Positions 53,486-63,091 are shown, counted from the first letter of the stretch. The stretch is DNA of 64,000 bases from Empedobacter sedimenti (GCF_030005555.1 NZ_JASCQG010000004.1:1-64000); one strand, 5' to 3'. The notes: generated by a model from the letters alone, not told the origin. A program made the numbers and translations.

Positions 53486-54472
53486 TTAAGCTTTTCGTCG
53501 CTTTAATAATTCACGCGCAAGCAATTTCCAATCCGTCCATTTTACACCTAATTGATGATTTTTAACCGAAATTTTATGTTGATAATTTAAGTGTCGAATC
53601 ACTTCTTTATACGCTTTTATAAGATTAAAACTTGGATCGTAAATATGTGTAGCTTCCGAATTTGCACCATTAATTTCGAGTATGACAAAATTACCATTCT
53701 GTAAATCTTCTATACTTTTCGCTTTCAAATCAATTCGTCCGTAATAAAAACCATCAATTTTTTTAGCAATTTGATCTATTTTATCTTCTAATTTAGATGT
53801 TTTTAAGTAAGATCCGTCCAAAAAAGTTGTTCCGCGACTATGATTTCCAATTGGCTCAACCAATAATTTTTCATCTTTTTGCAGAACTGAATTTAGTTCG
53901 TTTTGAAAACGTTGAAACAAATAATCTTTTCGGTAAAAAGCTCTTAAATTTTGTTCGATTAATTCTTTCAACGTTGATTTTCCATCACCTGTAAACGTCA
54001 AAAAATCTTTTGCTGTGATCGATAATATTTTACCATTTTTTTCCTTTGGTAATCGAACATAAAAAACACCAAACTCATAATCAGATTGAATATATTCTTG
54101 TAAAATTAAATCGCGATTATTTTGTTTCAAATAATTTTTCCAATCCATTTCATTTCTGATTAATTCTACACCAATTCCACGTTCGCCAAGATTTGGTTTT
54201 GCGATGAAAGGAAAATTAAACGGAATTTCTTGAGTTGTAAATTCTTCAAAAAAAGTAGTTTTCGGTTTATAATTTTCATCAATTTGATTGAGTAAATCAA
54301 TTTTAGAATAATCAATAAATCCGCCCCATTTCATTGTTGGATTTGCCGAACAAAAGTAAGCTGGAGCGCCAGATTGAAAAATTTTATAAATGTACCAAGG
54401 CGTTAATGGTGCATAGAACAACCAGAATGGCCAAAATTCGTATCGTGTCCACTTCGTTATTTTTGGATTCAT
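53486..54472 (-). CDS. ATP-grasp domain protein
   Basis: This 328-residue protein has an ATP-grasp fold: FPFIAKPNLGERGIGVELI is the ATP-binding loop, LILQEYIQSDYEFGVFYV follows, and the metal-binding end is YGRIDLKAKS...FVILEINGANSEATHIYDP. It resembles D-Ala-D-Ala ligase relatives, but the substrate is not determined. The first 30 residues contain a tryptophan-rich segment. Its start overlaps the end of the DinB gene by 4 bp. Confidence 0.8.
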   Translation of the reverse strand: MNPKITKWTRYEFWPFWLFYAPLTPWYIYKIFQSGAPAYFCSANPTMKWGGFIDYSKIDLLNQIDENYKPKTTFFEEFTTQEIPFNFPFIAKPNLGERGIGVELIRNEMDWKNYLKQNNRDLILQEYIQSDYEFGVFYVRLPKEKNGKILSITAKDFLTFTGDGKSTLKELIEQNLRAFYRKDYLFQRFQNELNSVLQKDEKLLVEPIGNHSRGTTFLDGSYLKTSKLEDKIDQIAKKIDGFYYGRIDLKAKSIEDLQNGNFVILEINGANSEATHIYDPSFNLIKAYKEVIRHLNYQHKISVKNHQLGVKWTDWKLLARELLKRRKA

Positions 54473-54966
54473 TTCTCTTGATTTTGAAAAGCAATTGTTG
54501 ATGAAGCAATTCCAAAATTTTGAGGAATTTTAATTGTCGAAAAGTGAGTTTGAATCGCAATTTTAATCAACGCAAAATGATGAACGCTGTGATCAAAACA
54601 ATACATTAATTCGCGATAATTTGTAGTATTAATCGTGAAGTTTTCTCCGTAATAATTCTGTTTTAGCTGAATTGTTTTTTCTAAATCTAAAAGCTCTATT
54701 TGTGATTTTAAATGATTCAACGTATTCAAACTTTCGACTACCGAATTTTCCAACGCACGATTTCGTTTTCTATCATCATAACAAATGCAATTATTTTTTT
54801 GCGCTTGCAAAAAGCATAAATAAAACTCAATAATATGGCGAAAATGTTGACCAACAGAAGCACCAGAAATGATTTCTAATTCTTTTTGATACAATTCATC
54901 ATCAAATTGTAAAAGAATCGATTTCATTTCATCAAAAGAATGCGCTATAGTTTTCTGAATACTCAT
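54469..54966 (-). CDS. DinB-family protein
   Basis: From MSIQKTIAHSFDEM at 54966 this encodes 165 residues. The start 12 bp upstream would lie inside the -7 box at 54976-54983. The DinB helical bundle shows a histidine in VGQHFRHIIEF and two in FDHSVHHFALI, the usual metal triad. These proteins are metal-dependent, often thiol S-transferase-like enzymes; the substrate is unknown. Confidence 0.85.
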   Translation of the reverse strand: MSIQKTIAHSFDEMKSILLQFDDELYQKELEIISGASVGQHFRHIIEFYLCFLQAQKNNCICYDDRKRNRALENSVVESLNTLNHLKSQIELLDLEKTIQLKQNYYGENFTINTTNYRELMYCFDHSVHHFALIKIAIQTHFSTIKIPQNFGIASSTIAFQNQEK

Positions 54967-54975
54967 AATTCTTTG

Positions 54976-54997
54976 CAAAGATAAATTTTTACATTTG
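54976..54997. promoter_or_regulatory. Divergent, back-to-back -7 boxes of the DinB and NRDE genes
   Basis: TATCTTTG on the minus strand (54976-54983) and TACATTTG on the plus strand (54990-54997) each match TAnnTTTG. The two polymerase sites must overlap, so only one can be used at a time per molecule. Confidence 0.55.
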
Positions 54998-55016
54998 AAG
55001 TAAATTGAAAAATGAG

Positions 55017-55667
55017 ATGTGTATAGTCAGTTTTTACCGAAAAAAGGATGAATTTGTGTTAACACATAATCGGGATGAAGAAATTAACCGTGTTTCGTCT
55101 AATCAAATTATAGAAAATGAACGTTTTGGTAAGAAATTTTTTTCACCAATTGATGAACGCGCAAACGGAACGTGGATTTTTTATTCGGAACAATATGTTG
55201 CGTGTATTTTGAATGGAGGAATCGAAAAACCAATTCATTTTAAAGAAAAGTACAGAGAAAGTAGAGGAATTATCTTATTGGATTTATTGAAATATAATGC
55301 TGTAAGTGAGTTTGTTGAATCGGAAAATTTGGCAGATGTTGCACCTTTTACAATTTTTGTTTTTGACAGAACAATAAAAAATGCTTATCTTTTGTATTGG
55401 AACGAGCAAGATTTGTTGGTGAAAGATGTATCAGATCAAGAAATTGTGACATGGTGTTCATCAACTCTTTATTCATCGGATCGTAGAGAAGAAATTAATC
55501 AAATATTTAATCAAAATATTGCATTAAATAATGATGAAATTATTCAACTTCATGATCAATTAAAAATGAATAAAGGTGATTTGTATGATTTTTTATCGAC
55601 AACATCTATCTCACAAATTATTGCGAAAGATTCAGAAATTGATATGAAATATTGTCAGTTATTTTGA
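55017..55667 (+). CDS. NRDE/TANGO2-family protein
   Basis: From MCIVSFYRK at 55017 this encodes 216 residues. The Met-Cys start is conserved, and the NRDE motif itself is present as THNRDEE. The upstream TTG at 55005 would lie at the transcription start. The family has an Ntn-hydrolase-like fold with unclear activity; human TANGO2 is linked to metabolic disease. Confidence 0.88.
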   Translation: MCIVSFYRKKDEFVLTHNRDEEINRVSSNQIIENERFGKKFFSPIDERANGTWIFYSEQYVACILNGGIEKPIHFKEKYRESRGIILLDLLKYNAVSEFVESENLADVAPFTIFVFDRTIKNAYLLYWNEQDLLVKDVSDQEIVTWCSSTLYSSDRREEINQIFNQNIALNNDEIIQLHDQLKMNKGDLYDFLSTTSISQIIAKDSEIDMKYCQLF

Positions 55668-55755
55668 AATTTTTAGTCATTATTTTGATATTTTAAGGAA
55701 TCATCAAATCAATTCGGACAAAGGCACAATTTATGCTATAATAAAACAGAATAAT

Positions 55756-55763
55756 TATATTTG
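55756..55763 (+). promoter_or_regulatory. -7 box of clpC
   Basis: TATATTTG lies 20 bp upstream of the clpC ATG. No heat-shock operator was seen. Confidence 0.5.
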
Positions 55764-55783
55764 TTAAAGACAGCTTAAATAGA

Positions 55784-58306
55784 ATGAACGATAATTTCTC
55801 ACAACAAGTAAAAGACGTTATTTCTTATAGTAAGGAAGAAGCGTTGAGATTAGGCCACGACCAAATTGGAACAGAACACCTTCTGTTGGGAATTATTCGC
55901 GACGGTGAAGGGAAAGCAATTTCAGTCTTAGAAGCCTTGAACATCGATTTAGACGAAATGCGTCAAAAAATCGAAAATTTAAATCCAGCTAAAGAAACAG
56001 ATGGTAACCATATAAAGAACTTAAGTTTGACAAAACAAGCTGAAAGAGCGTTGAAAACAACGTTTTTGGAAGCTAAATTGTTTAAAAGTCCAACTGTAAA
56101 TACCATTCATCTTTTGTTGTGTATTCTTCGTAACGAAAACGATCCAATTACCAAATTGATGAATAAACTGGATATAGATTATAATACAGTAAAAGAAGAG
56201 TTTAAATTTCAATTTCAAGATGAAGAAATTCAATCTCCTCGTGCAGAAAATCCATCTTTTGATGGAGGTGATTCTGATAACGATTTTGAGCGTGCGTCTA
56301 CAAGTAAGTCTACGTCAAAAAGTAAAACGCCAGTTTTAGACAATTTCGGACGAGATTTAACAGCGATTGCGCAAGAAGGAAAATTGGATCCTGTAGTTGG
56401 ACGTGAAAAAGAAATAGAACGTGTTTCTCAGATTCTTTCTCGTCGTAAAAAGAACAATCCATTGTTAATTGGAGAACCAGGTGTTGGTAAATCTGCAATT
56501 GCAGAAGGTTTAGCTTTAAGAATTGTACAACGTAAAGTTTCGCGCGTTTTGTTTAACAAACGTGTAGTAACATTAGATTTAGCGTCATTAGTTGCTGGAA
56601 CTAAATATCGTGGACAATTTGAAGAACGTATGAAAGCTATTATGAATGAATTAGAGAAAAATGATGACATTATTCTTTTCATTGATGAGTTACATACAAT
56701 TGTTGGGGCAGGAGGAGCTACAGGTTCTTTAGATGCTTCTAACATGTTCAAACCTGCGTTGGCACGTGGAGAATTACAATGTATTGGAGCAACAACGTTA
56801 GACGAATACCGTCAATATATTGAGAAAGATGGAGCATTAGTTCGTCGTTTTCAAAATGTGATGGTTGAGCCAACAACGCCAGAAGAAACATTACAGATTT
56901 TGCATAACATCAAAGATAAGTACGAAGCGCATCACAATGTAAATTATACAGACGAAGCGTTACAAGCTTGTGTTAATTTGACAACACGTTATATTACAGA
57001 TCGTTTCTTGCCAGATAAAGCGATTGATGCTTTAGATGAAGCGGGTTCTCGTGTGCATATCAAGAATATAAAAGTTCCACAAGAAATTTTAGATCTTGAA
57101 GCAAAATTAGAAGAAGTTCGCGAAGAGAAAACGAAAGTTGTAAAGTCTCAAAAATACGAAGAAGCAGCTCGTTTACGTGATTCAGAAAAGCAAATTGAAA
57201 GCGATTTGAAGCGTGAACAAGCAAAATGGATGCAAGAATCGAAAGAGAATCGTGAAACAGTTACAGAAGAAAATGTAGCGGAAGTTGTTTCGTTGATGTC
57301 CGGTGTTCCTGTGCATCGTGTAGCTGAAAAAGAATTGAAAAAATTAGCTCAGATGAATGAGTTAATGAAAGGAAAAGTAATTGGTCAGGACGAAGCGGTA
57401 ACGAAAGTTGTGAAAGCAATTCAGCGTAATCGTGCTGGATTGAAAGATCCAAATAAGCCAATTGGTTCATTCATTTTCTTAGGAACTACGGGTGTTGGTA
57501 AAACACAATTAGCGAAAGTTTTGGCGAAAGAAATCTTTGATTCTAATGATGCGTTAATTCGTATCGATATGTCAGAATACATGGAGAAATTTGCCGTTTC
57601 TCGCTTGGTTGGAGCACCTCCGGGCTACGTTGGTTACGAAGAAGGTGGACAATTAACAGAAGCAGTTCGTCGCAAACCATATGCAGTAATTTTGTTAGAT
57701 GAGATAGAAAAAGCACATCCAGATGTATTTAATATCTTATTACAAATTTTGGACGATGGTCATGTAACAGATAGTTTAGGTCGTAAAGTTGATTTCCGTA
57801 ACACGATTATCATTTTAACATCTAACATTGGAACAAGACAACTGAAAGAGTTTGGAGATGGTGTTGGATTTGGAACTTCTTCTAAGAAAGATTCTGCTGA
57901 TGAACGCGCAAAATCAACAATTGAAACTGCTTTGAAACGTGCCTTTGCTCCAGAATTCTTAAATCGTATTGATGATATTATTTTCTTTAATTCATTAACA
58001 AAAGAAGATATCATGAAAATCATTGATATTGAATTAGCAAGTTTATTTGATCGTTTAACTGCGTTAGATTATCATTTAGAATTAACTGAAGAAGCAAAGA
58101 ATTTTATTGCAGACAAAGGTTTTGATAAAGATTATGGTGCTCGTCCATTAAAACGTGCTATCCAGAAATTTATTGAAGATCCAATGGCTGAGGAAATTAT
58201 TAATGCAGAAATTAGTGAAGGAGATCATTTAATCTTAGATCTTAATGAAGCTAAAGATGGAGTTAAGATTTCTGTAAAAGGAAAAACCGAAGAAGAAAAA
58301 TCTTAG
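55784..58306 (+). CDS. clpC: ATP-dependent Clp protease ATP-binding subunit ClpC
   Basis: This 840-residue protein has two N-domain Clp repeats (LGHDQIGTEHLLLGI and VNTIHLLLCIL). The first AAA domain has GEPGVGKSAIAEGLALRI, a middle UVR-like coiled coil follows (EEVREEKTKVVKSQKYEEAARL), and the second AAA has GTTGVGKTQLAKVLA. The UVR motif distinguishes ClpC from ClpB and ClpA. It unfolds proteins for ClpP. Confidence 0.96.
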   Translation: MNDNFSQQVKDVISYSKEEALRLGHDQIGTEHLLLGIIRDGEGKAISVLEALNIDLDEMRQKIENLNPAKETDGNHIKNLSLTKQAERALKTTFLEAKLFKSPTVNTIHLLLCILRNENDPITKLMNKLDIDYNTVKEEFKFQFQDEEIQSPRAENPSFDGGDSDNDFERASTSKSTSKSKTPVLDNFGRDLTAIAQEGKLDPVVGREKEIERVSQILSRRKKNNPLLIGEPGVGKSAIAEGLALRIVQRKVSRVLFNKRVVTLDLASLVAGTKYRGQFEERMKAIMNELEKNDDIILFIDELHTIVGAGGATGSLDASNMFKPALARGELQCIGATTLDEYRQYIEKDGALVRRFQNVMVEPTTPEETLQILHNIKDKYEAHHNVNYTDEALQACVNLTTRYITDRFLPDKAIDALDEAGSRVHIKNIKVPQEILDLEAKLEEVREEKTKVVKSQKYEEAARLRDSEKQIESDLKREQAKWMQESKENRETVTEENVAEVVSLMSGVPVHRVAEKELKKLAQMNELMKGKVIGQDEAVTKVVKAIQRNRAGLKDPNKPIGSFIFLGTTGVGKTQLAKVLAKEIFDSNDALIRIDMSEYMEKFAVSRLVGAPPGYVGYEEGGQLTEAVRRKPYAVILLDEIEKAHPDVFNILLQILDDGHVTDSLGRKVDFRNTIIILTSNIGTRQLKEFGDGVGFGTSSKKDSADERAKSTIETALKRAFAPEFLNRIDDIIFFNSLTKEDIMKIIDIELASLFDRLTALDYHLELTEEAKNFIADKGFDKDYGARPLKRAIQKFIEDPMAEEIINAEISEGDHLILDLNEAKDGVKISVKGKTEEEKS

Positions 58307-58327
58307 TATTTTCTAAGTTTCTATAAA

Positions 58328-58362
58328 TTAAAGGCTTGAACATTTTTGTTCGAGCCTTTTTT
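58328..58362 (+). terminator. Terminator of clpC
   Basis: The stem AAAGGCTTGAACA / TGTTCGAGCCTTT is followed by Ts. Confidence 0.75.
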
Positions 58363-58381
58363 ATTTCGTTAACTTTTGCCG

Positions 58382-58389
58382 TACATTTG
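58382..58389 (+). promoter_or_regulatory. -7 box of rnpB
   Basis: TACATTTG ends 6 bp before the first base of the P1 stem of the RNase P RNA, as expected for a mature 5' end at the transcription start. Confidence 0.6.
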
Positions 58390-58394
58390 CGCTC

Positions 58395-58697
58395 AGCAAG
58401 CCACTTTGTCGCTTCATGTATGTGAAGAGGAAAGTCCGGGCTCCAGAGAGTAAGCATAGCGGGTAACGCCCGCCCGTCGAGAGGCGAGGACAAGTGCAAC
58501 AGAAAGTATGTACAGTTCGGCTGTAGTGAAACCAGGTAAACTCTATGCGGAGCAATGCCATGTATACCAGCAGTTAAGGGCTACTCGTCCGTTGCTGGGG
58601 GGTAGGCAGATTGATGTTTTGGGTGACTAAAATACTAGATAAATGACAAAGCATTTTAATTTATTAAGATGACAGAACCCGGCTTATCGGCTTGCTT
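58395..58697 (+). ncRNA. rnpB: RNase P RNA (class A)
   Basis: The conserved blocks are visible: GAGGAAAGTCCGGGCTCC near 58426-58443, the internal ACAGAAAGTA segment, and ACAGAACCCGGCTTATCGGC near 58673-58692. AGCAAGCC at the 5' end pairs with GGCTTGCT at 58689-58696 (P1), and a T-run follows. It is the catalytic RNA of tRNA 5' maturation. Confidence 0.95.
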
Positions 58698-58700
58698 TTT

Positions 58701-59474
58701 TTACTTTTTGAAGTAAAGACTAAACAATTCTGACGTATTAGAACAATCGTTCTTCTTCAAAATATTTCTACGATGTGTATCAATTGTATGTTTGCTCAAA
58801 CCAATTGCATCAGCAATATCTTGACTCGTATAACCTTTGATAAGATATTCAATAATCTCAGTTTCTTTTTTAGTAAGTTGTAAAGACGAATTTGTCTTAG
58901 AATTAAGGAGATTATTTAGACCATCTTTGATACTATAAATATGCATAGATGGAGTTCCTCCAACTTTTATAGGAGTGATATCAGTTGCTAAACAAAAAAC
59001 TCGATTTGGTAAAAGATTTTTACTCAATTCATAAAAAAAGTGCTGAAGATGAATTTGATGAATTTCTCCTTTTTTGTCAATGACACGAAAGTCGTAGTTA
59101 AATTTATAATTGACTCTTTCTTCAGGAACAATTTCCATACTGAAATTTGCAATTTTTTGCTGAATGTCAATTACATAATCTAAATCGTCAGGATGAACAA
59201 TTTGGACACATAGCTCAGCTGTATATTCATCAGGATGATAACCTAAAATAGATTCACATTGTGGTGAAACATACTCAAAAATAGCCGAATTAGGATTAAT
59301 AACATACATGAAATACTCGCCTACAGATAGGTTTCCGAATAATTGTAAAAACTCTTCAGTTGATTTAAAATTCTCTTTATCATCATCTGAGATTCTACTA
59401 TCTGTATTCTCACTCCAAAGTTTTTTTACAATACTTGTGTATTCTTCAAAAGTTTTTTGATTTGATTTTTCCAT
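58701..59474 (-). CDS. PAS domain-containing LuxR-family transcriptional regulator
   Basis: This encodes 257 residues. A PAS fold occupies about residues 50-150 (VSPQCESILGYHPDEY, VHPDDLDYV). The C-terminal LuxR helix-turn-helix reads TKKETEIIEYLIKGYTSQDIA and SKHTIDTHRRNILKK. There is no receiver domain, so it probably senses a small molecule or state through PAS. Targets are unknown; the gene is alone, next to rnpB. Confidence 0.88.
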   Translation of the reverse strand: MEKSNQKTFEEYTSIVKKLWSENTDSRISDDDKENFKSTEEFLQLFGNLSVGEYFMYVINPNSAIFEYVSPQCESILGYHPDEYTAELCVQIVHPDDLDYVIDIQQKIANFSMEIVPEERVNYKFNYDFRVIDKKGEIHQIHLQHFFYELSKNLLPNRVFCLATDITPIKVGGTPSMHIYSIKDGLNNLLNSKTNSSLQLTKKETEIIEYLIKGYTSQDIADAIGLSKHTIDTHRRNILKKNDCSNTSELFSLYFKK

Positions 59475-59540
59475 TAAGCTATTTATTCTCGTTGGTAAAG
59501 AAACTGATTAATGAGTATTTTTTGAATTGACAATATAAAC

Positions 59541-59656
59541 TAATTTTGCAAAAGACCTATAGGATTAAAACAGCTATGTTCTTAATCTACCAACCTAAGT
59601 AATATGATTGTCATATTCTATATTAAAAAAAGGAGCTTTATATAAAGCTCCTTTTT
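59541..59656 (+). ncRNA. Candidate small RNA in the gap upstream of the LuxR gene
   Basis: TAATTTTG (59541-59548) is a -7 box with TTTG at 59521-59524, 16 bp upstream. About 100 bp later comes a strong terminator (GGAGCTTTATATAAAGCTCC plus Ts, 59629-59656), and there is no open frame between. An inner hairpin AATATGA-TTG-TCATATT lies at 59601-59617. The terminator also serves the convergent transketolase gene, so the RNA is only a possibility. Confidence 0.3.
59629..59656. terminator. Terminator of the transketolase operon
   Basis: The symmetrical inverted repeat AAAGGAGCTTTATATAAAGCTCCTTT lies 19 bp after the transketolase C-half stop codon. Confidence 0.75.
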
Positions 59657-59674
59657 ATTTATGAAGTGTTGATA

Positions 59675-60619
59675 TTATAATAATGATTTTACTTTCTCGA
59701 TAACTGCAGTAGAATCGATTCCGTATTTTTTCATTAAATCTGAAGGTGTACCAGATTCACCGAATTTATCATTAACTGCAACAAAAGCTTGTTTTGTTGG
59801 TAGTTTTTGCGCTAAAACTCTTGCAACAGATTCACCTAAACCACCTAAAATATTGTGTTCTTCAGCTGTTACAATTTTTCCTGTTTTCTTTACAGAGTTT
59901 AAGATAATTTCTTCATCCAATGGTTTGATTGTATGAATATTGATTACCTCACAAGAAATTCCTTCTTTTTCTAACTCAGCAGCAGCAACTAAAGATTCCC
60001 AAACTAAGTGACCAGTAGCAACAATAGTTACATCTGTACCTTCGTTCATTAAGATACCTTTACCAATTTCAAATTTTTGATCAGCAGGAGTAAAAACGGG
60101 TACAGCAGGACGTCCGAAACGCAAGTAAACAGGACCTTCATACTCTGCTGCAGCAATTGTAGCCGCTTTTGTTTGATTGTAATCACAAGGATTGATAACC
60201 ACCATTCCTGGTAACATTTTCATCAAACCAATATCTTCTAACGTTTGGTGAGTTGCACCATCTTCTCCTAATGTTAAACCTGCGTGAGATGCAGCGATTT
60301 TTACATTTTTGTTAGAGTATGCGATAGATTGACGAATTTGATCGTAAACACGTGCAGTAGAAAACTCAGCGAAAGTTCCTGTAAAAGGAATTTTACCACC
60401 AATTGTTAAACCTGCAGCAATTCCCATCATGTTTGCTTCTGCAATACCAATTTGGAAAAAACGCTCTGGATTTTCTTTGATAAATTGATCCATTTTTAAC
60501 GAACCAATCAAGTCAGCACATAATGCAACAACGTTAGGATTTGTTCTTCCTAGCTCTGTCAATCCGTCTCCGAATCCACTACGTGTATCTTTTTTTTCTG
60601 TGTATGTTAAGTCTATCAT
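59675..60619 (-). CDS. Transketolase, C-terminal subunit (split)
   Basis: This 314-residue protein corresponds to the pyrimidine-binding and C-terminal domains of transketolase: FFQIGIAEANMMGIAAGL, SHAGLTLGEDGATHQTLEDIG, YLRFGRPAVPV. Together with the N-half at 62134-62979 it forms the enzyme of the pentose phosphate pathway. The N-half is separated from it by a 1.5-kb unrelated gene, with gaps of 19 and 28 bp. Confidence 0.92.
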   Translation of the reverse strand: MIDLTYTEKKDTRSGFGDGLTELGRTNPNVVALCADLIGSLKMDQFIKENPERFFQIGIAEANMMGIAAGLTIGGKIPFTGTFAEFSTARVYDQIRQSIAYSNKNVKIAASHAGLTLGEDGATHQTLEDIGLMKMLPGMVVINPCDYNQTKAATIAAAEYEGPVYLRFGRPAVPVFTPADQKFEIGKGILMNEGTDVTIVATGHLVWESLVAAAELEKEGISCEVINIHTIKPLDEEIILNSVKKTGKIVTAEEHNILGGLGESVARVLAQKLPTKQAFVAVNDKFGESGTPSDLMKKYGIDSTAVIEKVKSLL

Positions 60620-60638
60620 TGTTTTTGTTTGTTAAATG

Positions 60639-62105
60639 TTAATCTAAAGAATTAAGGAAAGTTGTTAACTTTTCTTTGTCTTCTTTTTTCAATTTTTCGT
60701 ATTTATTATTAATTTCTAAAACACTTTTGCGTAGCGCATCAATTGTTCCATTTAAACTTACATTACCGCTATTGTAAATGTATAAGTCGCAAACTTGTCC
60801 TGCATAATTGTAAACTAAGTTTCCTAAATCTTTATCAGAGAAAGTTGGGATTTTTGTTTTCAAATCTTTACAATACTCTGGCGCTATTTTCATGTACGAT
60901 TCTAAGTATTCATTATCTATTGCTAAACTTACAACACTAATATCAGATGTTTTGTAAGACGAGCTGTATGGTTCGTAAGCTTCAGCGTAATCTGTAACAG
61001 CTACGGCAGAATCTACTGCAACAGCCGCATAATCAACATCAGGATTTTCTTCTAGTTTGAACTCTTTAGCATCTTGATAATATTTTTTGAAAAGCTTATT
61101 TAATTCTTTTGTTTCCTCGCCATTTATCAAACCATTTTTTTTGTATTGTTTGATAATTTGTTTTGTTGATGCTTCAGCTGTTTTCAATGCTTTTGTACGA
61201 TCGTAATCAAAAACACCATCATAATTATCATCTTTTTGTACCATATTATAACCCAAAGATGCAATTGTGTTAAATGCAGAATTTACATTTTCATTGTCAG
61301 AAGTTGCATAAGAATAATACGAAATTAAAGGATCGTTGTAACGATTATCAGCGTAAACAGCCTCTGCAGCAACGGCAGAATCAACTGTGCTACCAGCGTA
61401 TAATTTTTCGTATTCTTCTTTTCTTTTTGTCGCTTCTTGCGTAAATCTTTCAATTTCTTTTTTCTCATCAAAACTTATTTTCGCACTAGAGTTAGAAATT
61501 TTATCAATCGTAAAACCATTGAAATCTCCAGCATCTAAGCGAACCAAAAGTCCTTTCAGATTTGATTTTGGAAGTAAGTAATTTACGTTACTGATTGCAT
61601 TTTTTTCGTCAACACAAACTGTGATTGCTTTTTCTTCGTATTCATTTTTTGTAAGTATCTCAAATTCATTACACTTATAACCATTGATTGTTTGTGTGGA
61701 ATTAAGATTTTTGATTGATGAAAAATCTCCTAAAAAACTATTATCGTAAGGTTGTAAGTATTTGTCACCTACACCTTCATAATAAGAAGGAATTTTTATA
61801 CTCAATCTATTTTCTAATGAATTAGTAAAAACATCAAAAACACGATTGTTTTGAATAAAAAATGATTCTTGATTAAATGTATTTGCAGAAGAAGTATATT
61901 CGTTAACATAACCATCAAAAGTACCTAATAAAGCATCTTTTGAGATATAATTGATAAAATACATTTCTTTTGTACCTAAATAATCAGAATATTCGTCAGG
62001 AACACTGATTTTGTAGCTTACTTTTTTATCAAAAGAATAAGTTTTCTCTTGACCAAATGCAGTTACTGAACAAAGTGCGATTATAGAATAAAATAAGTTT
62101 TTCAT
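60639..62105 (-). CDS. Unknown secreted protein between the two transketolase genes
   Basis: This 488-residue protein has a signal peptide (MKNLFYSIIALCSVTAFGQ). It is rich in Tyr, Asp, Ser and Asn. An Ala-Tyr rich segment around residues 240-280 (VDSAVAAEAVYADNRYND) is partly repeated near 360-375 (YAAVAVDSAVAVTDYAEAY). The C-terminus is charged and helical. No family is recognised. It is tightly flanked by the two transketolase halves and probably co-transcribed; no link to sugar metabolism is visible in the sequence. Confidence 0.75.
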   Translation of the reverse strand: MKNLFYSIIALCSVTAFGQEKTYSFDKKVSYKISVPDEYSDYLGTKEMYFINYISKDALLGTFDGYVNEYTSSANTFNQESFFIQNNRVFDVFTNSLENRLSIKIPSYYEGVGDKYLQPYDNSFLGDFSSIKNLNSTQTINGYKCNEFEILTKNEYEEKAITVCVDEKNAISNVNYLLPKSNLKGLLVRLDAGDFNGFTIDKISNSSAKISFDEKKEIERFTQEATKRKEEYEKLYAGSTVDSAVAAEAVYADNRYNDPLISYYSYATSDNENVNSAFNTIASLGYNMVQKDDNYDGVFDYDRTKALKTAEASTKQIIKQYKKNGLINGEETKELNKLFKKYYQDAKEFKLEENPDVDYAAVAVDSAVAVTDYAEAYEPYSSSYKTSDISVVSLAIDNEYLESYMKIAPEYCKDLKTKIPTFSDKDLGNLVYNYAGQVCDLYIYNSGNVSLNGTIDALRKSVLEINNKYEKLKKEDKEKLTTFLNSLD

Positions 62106-62133
62106 AGTATAGCGGTTGTAATATTTATTGCGA

Positions 62134-62979
62134 TTAATAATCTGTTAATTCAGTTTCAGGATTTTGCTCTAATGCAGAAGCTAATTGCTCATCGTTAGGT
62201 GCTTTTCCGTGCCAAGAGTGGCTTCCCATCATATAATCAACTCCGTTACCCATTTCTGTATGTAATAAAATTGAAACTGGTTTTCCGTTTCCTGTTAATG
62301 CTTTAGCTTCTTCTAAAATTGAAATTACTTTTTCTAAGTCATTTCCATCTTTTTCTTCTAAAACAATCCATCCAAAAGATTCTAATTTAGCTCTTAAATC
62401 GCCTAATGGTAAAACTTGGTCCGTATCACCATCAATTTGACGACCGTTATAGTCAATTGTTGCAATTACATTATCTACATTTTTACCTGCAGCGTACATA
62501 AAAGCTTCCCAAACTTGACCTTCTTGTAATTCACCATCACCATGTAATGTGTAAACTAATTTATCGTCATTGTTTAATTTTTTAGCTTGAGCAGCACCTA
62601 AAGCAACTGATAAACCTTGTCCTAAAGATCCAGAAGCTATACGAATACCTGGTAAACCTTCGTGTGTAGTTGGATGACCTTGTAAACGAGAGTCTAACTT
62701 TCTGAAAGTAGCCAATTCACTTACTGGGAAAAAACCAGAACGAGCTAATGTGCTGTAGAAAACAGGTGAAATGTGTCCGTTTGATAAGAAGAATAAATCT
62801 TCTCCTTTACCGTCCATAGAGAAATCTGAAGAATACGTCATTACTTTACCGTATAATGCAGCAAAGAATTCTGCACAACCTAATGATCCACCTGGGTGTC
62901 CACTATTTACGGCATGCACCATTCTCAAAATATCTCTCCTTGTTTGTTGTACTTGTGTTTGAAGTTCTTGAAGTGTCAT
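62134..62979 (-). CDS. Transketolase, N-terminal subunit (split)
   Basis: From MTLQELQTQVQQTRRDIL at 62979 this encodes 281 residues; the longer frame to 63051 would start upstream of the -7 box (63002-63009). The thiamine diphosphate domain has NSGHPGGSLGCAEFF, GSLGQGLSVALGAA, HGDGELQEGQVWEA and IDYNGRQIDG. It transfers two-carbon units together with the C-half. Confidence 0.93.
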   Translation of the reverse strand: MTLQELQTQVQQTRRDILRMVHAVNSGHPGGSLGCAEFFAALYGKVMTYSSDFSMDGKGEDLFFLSNGHISPVFYSTLARSGFFPVSELATFRKLDSRLQGHPTTHEGLPGIRIASGSLGQGLSVALGAAQAKKLNNDDKLVYTLHGDGELQEGQVWEAFMYAAGKNVDNVIATIDYNGRQIDGDTDQVLPLGDLRAKLESFGWIVLEEKDGNDLEKVISILEEAKALTGNGKPVSILLHTEMGNGVDYMMGSHSWHGKAPNDEQLASALEQNPETELTDY

Positions 62980-63001
62980 TGTTTGTTTATAAAAATTTGA
63001 A

Positions 63002-63009
63002 CAAAAATA
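63002..63009 (-). promoter_or_regulatory. -7 box of the transketolase operon
   Basis: TATTTTTG on the minus strand lies 22 bp upstream of the chosen start. Confidence 0.5.
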
Positions 63010-63091
63010 ATTCTTTTTTGTACGGCAAAAAAATCGTAGAACATAAATCACTACAAATAGGGAGGAGTTTTTTGTTGAGGATAAAAATAAA

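Noticed and set aside
58263-58561. Minus-strand frames of 66-78 residues
   Set aside because: They lie in the RNase P RNA gene and the clpC end.
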